This document shows positions 23,314 through 34,585 of a stretch of 64,000 nt of DNA, one piece after another. Within the stretch, counting starts at the first letter, position 1. Each line of letters opens with the position of its first letter. The translations under genes were made by a program, and so were the position numbers. The notes below the pieces were generated by a model. The model was not told the origin of the DNA. It did not search any database and saw only the letters and a list, made by a program, of their open reading frames with translations. The stretch comes from Capra hircus (lineage: Eukaryota; Chordata; Mammalia; Artiodactyla; Bovidae): positions 34,839,022 to 34,903,021 of the forward strand of contig NC_030824.1 of NCBI RefSeq assembly GCF_001704415.2, written 5' to 3'.

Positions 23314-23595
23314 GGAGAAGGCAATGGCAACCCACTCCAGTACTCTTGCCTTGAAACTCCCATGGAAGCAGGAGCCTGATAGGCTGCAGTCCAGGGGGTC
23401 ATGAAGAGTCAGATATGACAGAGCGACTTCACTTTCACTTTTCACTTTCATGCATTGGAGAAGGAAATGGTAACCCACTCCAATGTTCTTGCCTGGAGAA
23501 TCCCAGGGACGGGGGAGCCTAGTGGGCTGCCATCTATGGGGGTCGCACAGAGTTGGACACAACTGAAGCGACTTAGGAGCAGCAGCAGCAGCAGC
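23314..23595 (+). mobile_element. Bov-A2 SINE
   Basis: This is a two-monomer plus-strand copy ending in (AGC)6. A perfect 11-bp target duplication AGACACAAGAT lies at 23303-23313 and 23596-23606. All overlapping frames are shadows. Confidence 0.95.
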
Positions 23596-23606
23596 AGACA
23601 CAAGAT

Positions 23607-23940
23607 ACCACTATGTCTGTATATGCAGACTAAGGATGGCAAAGGCAGAGATGGAAAGAACATAGCTGACTGATGATGGTATCTACTAAGATTCACATTT
23701 ATTGCCTAGATTATAGTAATGTCTATGATTATTGATGTTTGCCTAGCAAATAAATGCACTCTCTCATCTAATTATGCTCCTTTTCCATGGCATAGAATCC
23801 AGCCAACCTTTGTAAGAAATTCCTGATTTGACTTATTGGGCAATAAAAAGTCATGTTTTCCAGGTTTACCATGATTTTCCTTACCTTACACTCACTTCAT
23901 TGCCTCCTCATAAACTCATTATTTCAACTGAATTTTTCTC
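23607..23940. other. Non-coding stretch, nothing recognised
   Basis: About 330 bp without a recognisable feature between the Bov-A2 and the next BovB. Confidence 0.55.
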
Positions 23941-25126
23941 AAGCTTAGAAAAGGCAGAGGAACCAGAGATCAAATTGCCAACATCCGCTGGATCATGGAA
24001 AAAGCAAGAGAGTTCCTGAAAAACATCTATTTCTGCTTTATTGACTATGCCAAAGCCTTTGACTGTGTGGGTCACAATAAACTGTGGAAAATTCTGAAAG
24101 AGATGGGAATACCAGACCACCTAACCTGCCTCTTGAGAAATCTGTATGCAGGTCAGGAAGCAACAGTTAGAACTGGACATGGAACAAAAGAGTGGTTCCA
24201 AATAGGAAAAGGAGTATATCAAGGCTGTATATTGTCACCCTGCTTATGTAACTTATATGCAGAGTACATCATGAGAAACACTGGGCTGGAAGAAACACAA
24301 GCTGGAATCAAGATTGCCGGGAGAAATATCAATAACCTCAGATATGCAGATGGCACCACCCTTATGGCAGAAAGTGAAGAGAAGCTAAAAAGCCTCTTGA
24401 TGAAAGTGAGAGAGGAGAGTGAAAAAGTTGGCTTAAAGCTTAACATTAAGAAAACGAAGATTATGGCATCCGGTCCCATCACTTCATGGGAAATAGATGG
24501 GGAAACAGTGGAAACAGTGTCAGACTTTATTTTGGGGGACTCCAAAATCCCTGCAGATGTGACTGCAGCCATGAAATTAAAAGATGCTTACTCCTTGGAA
24601 GAAAAGTTATGACCAACCTAGATAGCATATTCAAAAGCAGAGACATTACTTTGCCGACTAAGGTCCCTCTAGTCAAGGCTATGGTATTTCCTGTGGTCAT
24701 GTATGGATGTGAGAGTTGGACTGTGAAGAAGGCTTAGCGCCGAAGAATTGATGCTTTTGAACTGTGGTGTTGGAGAAGACTCTTGAGAGTCCCTTGGACT
24801 ACAAGGAGATCCAACCAGTCCATTCTGAAGGAGATCAGCCCTGGGATTTCTTTGGAAGGAATGATGCTAAAGCTGAAGCTCCAGTACTTTGGCTATCTCA
24901 TGCGAAGAGATGACTCATTGGAAAAAACTCTGATGCTGGGAGGGGTTGAGGGCAGGAGGAGAAGGGGACGGCTGAGGATGAGATGGCTGGATGGCATCAC
25001 GGACTCGATGGACGTGAGTCTGTGTGAACTCTGGGAGATGGTGATGGACAGGGAGGCTTGGCGTGCTGCGATTTATGGGGTCGCAAAGAGTCGGACAAGA
25101 CTGAGGACTGAACTGAACTGAACCGA
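23941..25126 (+). mobile_element. BovB LINE, 5'-truncated in RT, relatively young
   Basis: This plus-strand copy runs from the RT (RKGRGTRDQIANI-like) to the GAACTGAACTGAACCG tail. A 205-residue frame at 23995-24612 holds FIDYAKAFDCV (catalytic Asp kept), GVYQGCILSPC and RYADGTTL, where the second Asp of YADD is Gly (codon 24352-24354). A frame at 24486-24737 (beginning in an out-of-frame reading) overlaps it, showing a frameshift near 24540. A 112-residue C-terminal frame lies at 24783-25121. Truncation and these changes make it inactive. Confidence 0.93.
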
Positions 25127-25562
25127 ATGTATGAATTCTCTTATTCTCTAATTTTCTTATTTTCATTTCTCTGACTTCTTTTTTATTTATAATGTAAAAG
25201 TTATATTTTCCTTTTTTTTTTCTTTGAAACTATAATTTTCTCTATCTTTCCTGTGACTTCACTGGTCGTGACTCTCCTGACCTTTATCTCATCATCCTTC
25301 TGCCTCATCTGCAGCCTTATTTTCTGGAGCATTTCCCCTCTGCTTTCACATAAGCTCTCTTCCTTCCCAGAAACAGTGTTTAACCAAATACACAGAAAAA
25401 ATGGCAGAATAATGACTGGCATGATCTCAGAATTAAAATATTCCTACAATGACTATAAATATTTAGGCTTCATTTAATCTGCCTTTTGTCTTAATCCAAG
25501 ATACAGATGATTAATATCAAGAATCTTGTCAACACAAAGCCTAAAGCTAATTATTCTTTTCT
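25127..25562. other. Non-coding stretch, nothing recognised
   Basis: A T-rich run at 25207-25222 and short frames without recognisable domains. No known repeat was seen. Confidence 0.55.
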
Positions 25563-25574
25563 TCTTTTTACTTT

Positions 25575-25750
25575 GAAAAAAAGTGAAAGTGTTAGCCACT
25601 TAGTCGTGTCTGACTCTTTGTGATCCCATAGGCTGTAGCTTCCCAGGCTCCTCTGCCCATCTAATTCTCCAGGCAAGAATAATAAAGTGGGTAGACATTC
25701 CTTTCACATTGCAGGTAGATTCTTTACTTCCTGAGCCGCTAGGGAAGATC
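25575..25750 (-). mobile_element. Bov-tA SINE
   Basis: This is a minus-strand copy with its head at GAGCCGCTAGGGAAGA. A perfect 12-bp target duplication TCTTTTTACTTT lies at 25563-25574 and 25751-25762. It is moderately diverged. Confidence 0.92.
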
Positions 25751-25762
25751 TCTTTTTACTTT

Positions 25763-26278
25763 ATATTTTCTCAAATACACACTTATAATATCATTTAACA
25801 TTTATTTATTTTTGACATTGGAAGCATTATTTTTAAACTTCATTCAGACAAAGGATGGAGGGCTGGATACAGTGTCAAGAGGGCTTGTGCACATGAGATT
25901 TGCATTCCTGCTCAAGGAGCAAACATTTGGGTAGCCTGGGATTCTGTCCGTCCATATGTCCTGTGGTCATCCCCACCTGCCCTGATGGAAGACCAGCCAC
26001 CCTAGGCTGCAGACCCACAGTTCCACTGACAGCAGAGTATGTGCCACCCCAGAGCCTTTGCCCAATGGGGCTTACAATTCTGAAGTTCATTTTGGAGTTT
26101 GAAATGTAGTCTTCTAGTTATTAAAAATTTCAGATTTTGTTAAGTTCCTGGTGAATTCATAAGGTAAATTAAAGGACCTTTGAAACAATTCCCACTTATT
26201 TTTAAGATATTGGTTATCTTGGAAAAATAATTATATAATATTTAGCATAATATTATGTATACATATATATATGTTGGT
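25763..26278. other. Unrecognised stretch with a GC-rich patch at 25850-26110
   Basis: AT-rich flanks surround about 260 bp of clearly higher GC. The patch holds open frames on both strands (69 residues at 25900-26109 plus, 71 residues at 25875-26090 minus) without recognisable domains. It could be an old LTR, a DNA transposon or a decayed processed transcript; nothing decides between these. Confidence 0.5.
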
Positions 26279-26382
26279 AGTGGTGGTTTAATCACTCAGT
26301 CATGTCTAACTCACTGTGACACAATAGAGTGTAGCCCAAGCCTCCTCTGTTCATGGGATTTCCCAGGCAAGAATACTGGAGT
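26279..26382 (-). mobile_element. Bov-A/Bov-tA SINE fragment
   Basis: The minus-strand Bov-A body runs from CACTCAGTCATGTCTAACTC to GGCAAGAATACTGGAGT, and the tRNA-like head is missing. An AT dinucleotide run (26382-26395) follows directly. Confidence 0.85.
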
Positions 26383-26396
26383 TATATATATATATT

Positions 26397-26857
26397 TTGC
26401 CAACAAAAGTCCGTCTAGTCAAAGTTATGGTTTTTCCAGTAGTCATGTATGGATGTGAGAGTTCGATCAAAAAGAAGACTAAGCACTGAAAAACTAATGC
26501 TTCTGGACTGTGGTGCTGGAGAAGACTCTTGAACTGTAAGGAGATAAAACCAGTCAATCCCAAGGGAAATCTACCCTGATTATTCATTGGAAGGAATATT
26601 GCTAAAGCTGAAGCTCCAATATTTTGCCCACTTAATGTGAAGAGCCAGATCATTGGAAAAGATCCTGATGCAGGAAAGATTGAAGGCAAAAAGAGAAGAG
26701 GGTGAAGTGGATGAGATGGTTAGATAGCATCACTGACTGAGTGGAAATGAATTTGAACAGACTCCAGGAGACAGTGGAAGACAGAGAGGGGCCTATGATT
26801 GTGCACGTTGCAAAGAGTGAAACATGACTTAGCAACTGAAAGACAACAGCAACAAAT
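26397..26857 (+). mobile_element. BovB LINE 3' end, old copy
   Basis: This plus-strand copy covers the last part of the BovB ORF (VMYGCE-like at 26446; LRRLL-like) and the tail, which ends in CAACAGCAACAAATA. It is more diverged than most copies here. The insertion begins at an AT microsatellite. Confidence 0.87.
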
Positions 26858-27899
26858 ATATACATTTCATACATATAATCTCTAAGAAACCTTTTTACTA
26901 AGAAAAAAATAAATAAAGTATCTGAGCATCTAGTAGACCAGTTAGTTATTTTACATTCATTTTCTTTTACATTAGAACAATATCATTTCCATTTGTACTC
27001 CACATGCATTTCCATCAGAGTCACCATCACTCCTACTCTGCAATTAAGTGATCTTGTTTTTAATTCCACAGGAACAACTTCACTATTAGGTACTATGTTT
27101 CCTCCTAAGTCTTGGCATTCCTACCCTTTCATGTTTGTTCAACTACTTGTTATGCTGGTAGTACTTGTAGTCAAAGGAAACACCTCAAACTGGAAGTAGA
27201 GAAATAAATGCCTTGAATTTGCTTTGCAGCTTCCCATTTCCAAATGTCCTTAGACATCACCCGTTTACTGAACTCAACTGGAAGGCCCACTAATGTAACC
27301 CACTAATATCTTAGGCTCAAGGGAAAAGAATAAAAGAAACAGGGAGAGTTGGGTAGAGTCCATCTGGAGAACCAAAGGTAAAATGTTTACCACATACTCA
27401 GTAGCTTTTAAAATATGTTTCATTTCTTCCACTTCCTATTCAATAGCTATGAGAGAATATTACTTAGAGTTAAATGATTTTTTATTAAAAGGTACTATTT
27501 TTCAAAACATTTAGATTTAGGTAATTTCATTTTTCTATTAAAGATTTCCACAGAAAATATTAATCAGAAAGCATAATAAGCATAGAAGATAGAGAAGAAA
27601 AATGACAAGTAATATTTACTGTTAAGAGATTGGAAAAGAACCATCTTCAAATACTCTACACAAATATAGTGAGAAATGTTTCTTTAATCTGAAAGCAAAA
27701 GTTAGATTGAAAAATATTAGTTCCTCACAATTAAAAGATACATATTTTCATTACAATATACTTATATACATGTATAGCCCCAATATTGGGCTGAAAAACA
27801 ATTTTAATTTTTCATATATTATGGAAATAAAAGACTGGGTATTGATTTCCCAGTGCAGGTCTTTCAAATTATAACCAAGCTGTATAGTATAAAATGTCT
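26858..27899. other. Non-coding stretch, nothing recognised
   Basis: AT-rich DNA of about 1 kb. The 68-residue frame at 26993-27199 has no recognisable domain, and I see no known repeat. Confidence 0.6.
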
Positions 27900-28801
27900 A
27901 TTTACATGTATGTGTGAACTGTGAAGTATGAAATTCTCTCAGTCATGTCCGACTTTTTGTGACCCCCAATGGACTATATGGTCCATGGAATTCTCCAGGC
28001 CAGAACACTGGAGTGGGTAGCCTTTCTCTTCTCCAGGGGATCTTCCCTGCCCAGGGATTGAACCCAGGTCGCTTGCATTGCAGGCAGATTCTTTCAGTTC
28101 AATTCAGTTCAGTTCAGTTCAGTCGCTCAGTCGTGTCCGACTCTGTGCGACCCCATGAAACGCAGCACGCCAGGCTTCCCTGTCCATCGCCAACTCCCGG
28201 AGTTCACTCAGACTTGTGTTCATCCAGTCAGTGATGCCATCCAGCCATCTCATCCTCGGTCGTCCCCTTCTTCTCCTCCCCTAGTCCCTCCCAGCATCAA
28301 AGTCTTTTCCAATGAGTCAACACTTCGCATGAAGTGGCCAAAGTACTGGAGTTTCAGCTTTAGCATCATTCCCTCCAAAGAAATATCAGGGTTGATCTCC
28401 TTCAGAATGGACTGGGTGGATCTCCTTGCAGTCCAAGGGGCTCTCAAGAGTCTTCTCCAACACCACAGTTCAAAAGCATCAATTCTTCCGCGCTAAGCCT
28501 TCTTCACAGTCCAACTCTCACATCCATACATGACTAATGGTAAAAACATAGCCATGACTAGACGGACCTTAGTCGGCAAAGTAATGTCTCTGCTTTTGAA
28601 TATACTATCTAGGTTGCTCATAACTTTTCTTCCAAGGAGCAAGCATCTTTTAATTTCATGGCTGCAGTCACCATCTGCAGTGATATTGGAGCCCCCCAAA
28701 ATAAAGTCTGAGGCTCTTTCCTCTGTTTCCCCATCTATTTCCCGTGGAGTGATGGGACCGGATGCCATGATCTTTGTTTTCTGAATGTTGAGCTTTAAGC
28801 C

Positions 28802-29190
28802 TGAGACCAAAGAATTGAAGCTTTTGAACTGTGGTGTTGGAGAAGACACTTGAGAGTCCCTTGGACTGCAAGGAAATCCAACCAGTCCATTCTGAAGGAG
28901 ATCAACCCTGGGATTTCTTTGGAAAGAATGATGCTAAAGCTGAAACTCCAGTACTTTGGCCACCTCATGCAAAGAGTTGACTCATTGGAAAAGACTCTGA
29001 TGCTGGGAGGGATTGGGGGCAGGAGGAGAAGGGGACGACAGAGGATGAGATGGCTGGATGGCATCACGGACTCAATGGACGTGAGTCTGAGTGAACTCTG
29101 GGAGATGGTGATGAACAGGGAGCCCTGGTGTGCTGCAATTCATGGGGTCGCAAAGAGTTGGACATGACTGAGCAACTGAACTGAACTGAT
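28802..29190 (+). mobile_element. BovB LINE 3' end nested in opposite BovB
   Basis: This is a plus-strand, 5'-truncated BovB starting in the C-terminal ORF region (RRIEAFELWCW-like) and ending GAACTGAACTGAT. A perfect 9-bp target duplication CTTTAAGCC lies at 28793-28801 and 29191-29199, and the host BovB continues across it. A 105-residue frame (28850-29167) keeps the ARKSNQSILKEINPGISLE region. Confidence 0.95.
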
Positions 29191-29353
29191 CTTTAAGCCA
29201 ACTTTTTCACTTTCCTCTTTACTTTCATCAAGAGGCTTTTTAGTTCCTCTTCACTTTCTGCCATAAGGGTGGTATCATCTCCGTATCTGAGGTTATTGAT
29301 ATTTCTCCCGGCAACCTTGATTCCAGCTTGTGCTTCTTCCAGTCCAGAGTTTC

Positions 29354-29899
29354 TCATGATGTACTCTGCATATAAGTTACATAAGCAAGGTGACAGCCTT
29401 GACATACTCCTTTTCCTATTTGGAACCAGTCTGTTGTTCCATGTCCAGTTCTAACTGTTGCTTCCTGACCTGCGTACAAGTTTCTCAAGACACAGGTCAG
29501 GTGGTGTGGTATTCCCATCTTTTTCAGAATTTTCCACAGTTTACTGTGACCCACACAGTCAAAGGCTTTGGCATAGTCAATAAAGCAGAAATAGATATTT
29601 TTCTGGAACTCTCTTATTTTTTCCATGATCCAGCAGATGTTGGCAATTTGATCTCTGGTTCCTCTGCCTTTTCTAAAAGCAGCTTGAACATCAGGAAGTT
29701 CACTGTTCACGTATTGCTGAAGCCTGGCTTGGAGAATTTTGAGCATTACATGACAAGTGGGTGAGATGAGTGCAATTGTGCTGTAGTTAGAGCATTCTTT
29801 GACATTGCCTTTCTTTGGGATTGGAATGAAAACGGACCTTTTCCAGTCCTGTGGCCACTGCTGAGCTCTCCAAATTTGCTGGCATATTGAGTGTAGCAC
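29354..29899 (-). pseudogene. BovB reverse transcriptase, best open piece (181 aa)
   Basis: This piece covers the fingers and palm of the BovB RT, which copies BovB RNA (and probably Bov-tA RNA) at a nicked target. It contains IPIPKKGNVKE, AFRKGRGTRDQIAN and motif A FIDYAKAFDCV with the catalytic Asp. The following frame (29193-29405) reads RYGDDTTL in place of RYADD at motif C. The two frames are offset, so the domain is not continuous. Confidence 0.88.
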
Positions 29900-30837
29900 T
29901 TTCAGAGCATCATCTTTCAGGATTTAAAATAGCTCAACTGGAATTCCATCATCTCCACTAGCTTTGTTCATAGTGATGCTTTCTAAGGCCCACTTGACTT
30001 CACATTCCAAGATGTCTGGCTCTAGATGAGTGATCACACCAACATGATTATCCGGGTCGTGAAGATTCTTTTTGTTCAGTTCTTCTGTGTATTCTTGCCA
30101 TCTCTTCTTAATAGCTTCTGCTTTTGTTAGGTCCATACCATTTCTGTCCTTTATCGAGCCCATCTTTGCATGAAATATTCCCTTGGTATCTCTAATTTTC
30201 TTTAAGAGATCTCTACTCTTTCCCATTTTCCTCTATTTCTTTGCATTGATCGCTGAGGAAGGCTTTCTTATCTCTTCTTACTATTCTTTGGAACTCTGCA
30301 TTCAGATGTTTATATCTTTCCTTTTCTCCTTGGCTTTTTGCCTCTCTTCTTTTCACAGCTATTTGTAAGACTTCCCCAGACAGCCATTTTACTTTTTTGG
30401 ATTTCTTTTCCATGGGGATGGTCTTGATCCCTGTCTCCTGTACAATGTCATGAACCTCATTCCATAGTTCATCAGGCACTCCATCTATCAGATCTAATGC
30501 CTTATCAGATCTATTTCTCACTTCCACTGTATAATCACAAGGGATTTGATTTAGGTCATACCTAAATGGTCTAGTGGTTTTCCCTACTTTCTTCAATTTG
30601 AGTCTGAATTTGGTAATAAGGATTTCATGGTCTGAGCCACAGTCAGCTCCTGGTCTTGTTTTTGTTGACTGTATAGAGCTTCTCCATCTTTGGCTGCATA
30701 GAATATAGTCAATCTGATTTTGGTGTTGACCATCTGGTGATGTCCATGTGTAGAGTTTTCTCTTGTGTTGTTGGAAGAGGGTGTTTGCTATGACCAGTGC
30801 ATTATCTTGGCAAAACTCTATTAGTCTTTGCCGTGCT

Positions 30838-31326
30838 TCATTCCATATTCCAAGGCCAAATTTGCCTGTTACTCCAGGTGTTTCTTGACTTCCTACTTTT
30901 GCATTCCAGTCCCCTATAATGAAAAGGATATCTTTTTTTGGGTGTTAGTTCTAAAAGGTCTTGTATGTCTTCATATAACCATTCAACTTCAGTTTCTTCA
31001 GCATTACTGGTTGAGGCATAGACTTGGATTACTCTGATAGTGAATGGTTTGCCTTGGAAATGAACAGAAATCATTCTGTTGTTTTTGAGATTGCATCCAA
31101 GTACTGCATTTCAGACTCTTTTGTTGACCATGATGGCTACTCCATTTCTTCTGAGGGATTCCTGACTGCAGTAGTAGATATAATGGTCGTCTGAGTTAAA
31201 TTCACCCATTCCAGTCCATTTTAGTTCGCTGATTCCTAGAATGTCAACGTTCACTCTTGCCATCTCCTCTTTGACCACTTTAATTTGCCTTGATTCTTGG
31301 ACCTGACATTCCAGGTTCCTATGCAA
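30838..31326 (-). pseudogene. BovB endonuclease, broken into two frames
   Basis: The frame at 31111-31326 has ILGISELKWTGMGEFNSDDH with the catalytic Glu region and RRNGVAIMVNKRV. The frame at 30838-31074 carries VIQVYASTSNAEE (the YAP motif reads YAS) but has lost the GDWNAK block to a frame break, its end reading CKSRKSRNTW. The enzyme would nick target DNA; it is inactive here. Confidence 0.85.
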
Positions 31327-31641
31327 TATTGCTCTTTACAGCATCGGACCTTGTTTCTATCACCAGTCACATCCACAGCTGGGTATTGTTTTTGCTTTGG
31401 CTCCATCCCTTCATTCTTTCTGGATTTATTTCTCCACTGACCTCCAGTAGCATATCAGGCACTTACCGACCTAGGGAGTACCTCTTTCAGTATCCTATCA
31501 TTTTGCCTTTTTATACTGTTCATGGGGTTCTCAAGGCAAGAATACTGAAGTGGTTTGCCATTTCCTTCTCCAGTGGACCACATTCTGCCAGACCTCTCCA
31601 CCATGAACCCTCCCATAAATGAAGCCCATTTATATGTATGT

Positions 31642-31957
31642 TCAACTGTTATTTTAGAAATACCTGGAATTCAAGGTCTAGACTATTGAATTGGTTTACA
31701 GAATATATATAGTACACATTAAGGACACAATCTTGGTAGTTTGTCCAAAGTCACAGAATAGAGTCCCCAAAATTCCATGAGCAGAGGGGATTTCAGCAAA
31801 ATGTATAATCTAGGTTTTAATTTCCTCTTCCATAAAGTGGAAAAATAATATTGTGCAACTATGTGTACATTGCATAGCACATTACCTGGTAAATGATAGG
31901 AAGGCAACAATAGATACAACAATGGTGGTGGTGTAATTATTTTTTGCCCACTGAGAA
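31642..31957. other. Non-coding stretch, nothing recognised
   Basis: About 316 bp between BovB copies with no recognisable repeat or gene. Confidence 0.55.
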
Positions 31958-32310
31958 TACTCTTGAGAGTCCCTTGGACTGTAAGGAGATCCAACCAGTC
32001 CATTCTGAAGGAGATCAACCCTGGGATTTCTTTGGAAGGAATGATGCTAAAGCTGAAGCTCCAGTACTTTGGCCACCTCATTCGAAGAGTCAACTCTGGA
32101 AAAGACTCTGATGCTGGGAGGGATTGGGGGCAGGAGGAGAAGGGGGCGACCGAGGATGAGATGGCTGGATGGCATCATGGACTCGATGGACGTGAGTCTG
32201 AGTGAACTCCGGGAGATGGTGATGGACAGGGAGGCCTGGCGTGCTGCAATTCATGGGGTTGCAAAGAGTTGGACACGACTGAGCGATTGAACTGAACTGG
32301 ACTGAACTGA
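31958..32310 (+). mobile_element. BovB LINE 3' end, 5'-truncated
   Basis: This plus-strand copy covers the last ~95 codons plus the tail (GAACTGAACTGGACTGAACTGA). The frame at 31963-32205 opens with the WTVRRSNQSILKEINPGISLE region and a frame at 32069-32290 takes over, so a frameshift lies near 32090. It resembles young copies. Confidence 0.92.
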
Positions 32311-32530
32311 TGGATTAAACAAACACTAACTTATTAAGATTGATGTGATAGCTTCTATACTCATTTTATGTACCAGCAACCCCTTCCCTATATAGCCTAG
32401 TTGTTTCTTAAAAGAAATTTTCCTTCCCATAATTTGTCTGCTTTTTTGTATACAGGATTTCCTCATAATTATTTATAGACTTTTCCTTGCTTACTTACAC
32501 TTCACTTAAGTTGACCACAGTGTTTGCTTT

Positions 32531-32533
<3 letters not shown>

Positions 32534-32595
<62 letters not shown>

Positions 32596-32602
32596 TAGAT
32601 AT
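32534..32602. repeat. Compound microsatellite (TA)16(GA)12(ATAG)n
   Basis: Uninterrupted TA runs from 32534 to 32565, then GA to 32590, then ATAG units to about 32602. It is probably length-variable between individuals. Confidence 0.97.
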
Positions 32603-32724
32603 TTAATGTACTCCCTTTATCACCTACTCAGATAGCTCAATAAAATATCTGCCTTTATGCTTTCTATCATTTTCATTCACTTTATAATTTAAAATTAAAA
32701 GGCTGAGACTACAAAGCTTCACTT

Positions 32725-33245
32725 ATATAAGATGAATAAGTTCTAGAGATCTACTATACAGTGTTGAGATGCAGTTAATAACACTGAACTATGCAATTCA
32801 CTAAGATAATAGAAGATCTTGTCTTAAATGTTTTTATCATAGATAAACAAGTACATATGGTGGGAGAAAACTTTTGGAAGTGATGGATATGTTTATGCCA
32901 CCCATTGTGGTGATCGTTTCATGGGCATGTGTGTGCATACATTCTCAGTCACTTCAGCAATGTCAGACTCTTTGCAACCCTATGGACTGTAGTCTGTGAA
33001 GCTCCTCTTGTCCACAGGATTCTCCAGGCAAGAATACTAGAGTGGATTTTCATTCTCTCCTCCAGGGGATCTTCCCAACCCAAGAATCGAACCTGGGTCT
33101 CCTGCATTGCAAGTGATTCTTTACCTATTGAGTCATCTGGAAAGACCTTCATATTCGAATAATGATCTGCAAATTATCATCTTGTATGAATTATTGAAAG
33201 GGTTTTGTATATCATTCATAACTCAATAAAGTGGTTAAAAAGAAA
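32725..33245 (+). mobile_element. Ancient L1 3'UTR fragment, split by a SINE
   Basis: The sequence AGATGAATAAGTTCTAGAGATC ... AGTTAATAACACTGAACTATG, then after the SINE TCATAACTCAATAAAGTGGTTAAAA, follows the 3' end of old mammalian L1. It is interrupted at about 32938-33153. Confidence 0.7.
32938..33153 (-). mobile_element. Bov-tA SINE
   Basis: This is a minus-strand copy with its head at GAGTCATCTGGAAAGACC, inserted in the ancient L1 3'UTR. It is moderately diverged, and the target duplication is not clear. Confidence 0.9.
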
Positions 33246-33388
33246 CAACTGCAGAATGTGATACTCAGAGGTTAGATACTGAATTTACTATATCTATCAA
33301 ATGTATTTGTATTTACAGAAAGTAAAGAGCAAATTTAAAATATGAAGGGAGAGGAACAGCCCTAAGAGCAACTGATACATATAAGTAG

Positions 33389-33542
33389 AATTAGGACTTC
33401 CTTGGTGGCTCAGTGGTAAAAAAAACCCACTTGCCAATGCAGGAGACTCAGTTTCAGTCAGGGTTTGGGAAGATCCCCTGGAGAAGGAAATGGCAACCCA
33501 CTCCAGTATTCTTGCCTGGGAAATCCCATAGACAGAGGAGCT
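33389..33542 (+). mobile_element. Bov-tA SINE, 3'-truncated
   Basis: The plus-strand head GGACTTCCTTGGTGGCTCAG and body run to CCCATAGACAGAGGAGC, where similarity stops. The final part and BovB-like tail are missing. Confidence 0.88.
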
Positions 33543-34572
33543 TTCCTGATATTTTTCCAGAGAAATATGTTTATTCCTTGTGTTACCTTAAACATTATTT
33601 ATTGATAACATGGTATTTCAGTGTTATTTACCTGTTAGTGTGATTTTCTTAATTTTCAAATAAATATAAAAATATCAGCATTATTTACTTTGACAACTCG
33701 ATCATAGTAACCTAGGGCTTCTAACCTTCATTATATTAGTATATTATGCTGATTGTATGGGAAAATGATAGGCACCAAAACAACTTCTTAAAATTATTGT
33801 TTGTGCTGAGGGATAGGTGGCTTGCTGTTTAGGATAATATAGAAAAAGAGAGAAGAAAAATCAGTTGTGAAAATATTGGAGCATATGAGTTTCTAGGTTA
33901 ACAGTTTGCAAAATTATCTGTACTTTTAAGAATAACCTACATAGCTAGGAATTCTGCAGATAAATGTAAATTAGCATCTTAGTACTTGAGGTGTCATAAT
34001 TCACAGGAAAGCATCATCAGAGAATCCATAAAAACTGAAACAGCTTTCTTAAAAAAAAAAATGTTTCCAGGCCAAGAACACAGAGTATCTTGCACATACT
34101 AGGGCCTCACATTCCCAGCCATGCTGGAACCAAATACTGTAACCACTGCTAATTCCTCACTCTTCCTCATAGTAAGTACCAAGTCCTATTCAGTTTATAT
34201 CTGTAACACTGCTTCATTCAGTTTGTAATATGTGTTCTCACTTCCTCTCCATTGTTTCTGCCTTAGTTCAGATTTTCAAAATATTTCCTGAGATTATTAA
34301 AAACCAACTGGTGTCTCTACTTCATGTCTTTCTTATCTTCATTCCTTTCCACACATTTCTCTCAAATTAATGTTTGTAAAGCATTGTCCACATCATATCA
34401 GTGTCCCACTAAAAAGTCTGTCATGATTCCCCATTGCTTCAGTGACCAGACAATTTGTCATCCAAATAGGAATACCTTTGAGAGTAAAAGAGTTATGATT
34501 AATCACCCTCAGGCAACAGGATTATCCTGGCTGGATGGAGAAGTATGGTCATTCTACTCACTGACACAAACG
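33543..34572. other. Non-coding stretch, mostly unrecognised
   Basis: AT-rich DNA of about 1 kb. A possible L2 fragment lies at 34230-34460; otherwise nothing was recognised. The 115-residue frame at 34324-34671 runs from the L2-like part into an L1 T-run and a SINE, and is not a gene. Confidence 0.6.
34230..34460 (+). repeat. Possible ancient L2 LINE fragment
   Basis: ATATCAGTGTCCCACTAAAA followed by TGATTCCCCATTGCTTCAGTG resembles the L2 3' region (CTCCCCATTG block). The match is faint and by eye only. Confidence 0.35.
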
Positions 34573-34585
34573 GTCCATGATGCTT

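Larger units (their letters stand above)
28096..31617 (-). mobile_element. BovB LINE, almost full length, with nested BovB
   Basis: This minus-strand copy has its tail at 28096-28125 (GTTCA repeats) and its 5' end near 31610, in the leader just upstream of the ORF. Without the nested piece (28802-29190) it is about 3.1 kb. The endonuclease frames are at 31111-31326 and 30838-31074, linker pieces at 30213-30596 and 29924-30226, RT at 29354-29899 and 29193-29405, and the C-terminus at 28250-28447 and 28493-28849. At least five frame breaks separate these pieces. Confidence 0.93.
27914..31627 (-). mobile_element. Bov-tA SINE split by a BovB insertion
   Basis: The SINE body (minus) runs 27914-28095 and stops within the tRNA-like head at GGCAGATTCTTT. 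Only GAAGCCC of the head may survive at 31621-31627. Its target duplication flanks the entire nest: ATTTACATGTATGT at 27900-27913 and ATTTATATGTATGT at 31628-31641 (13 of 14). So the BovB at 28096 landed in, or replaced part of, the SINE head. Confidence 0.8.
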
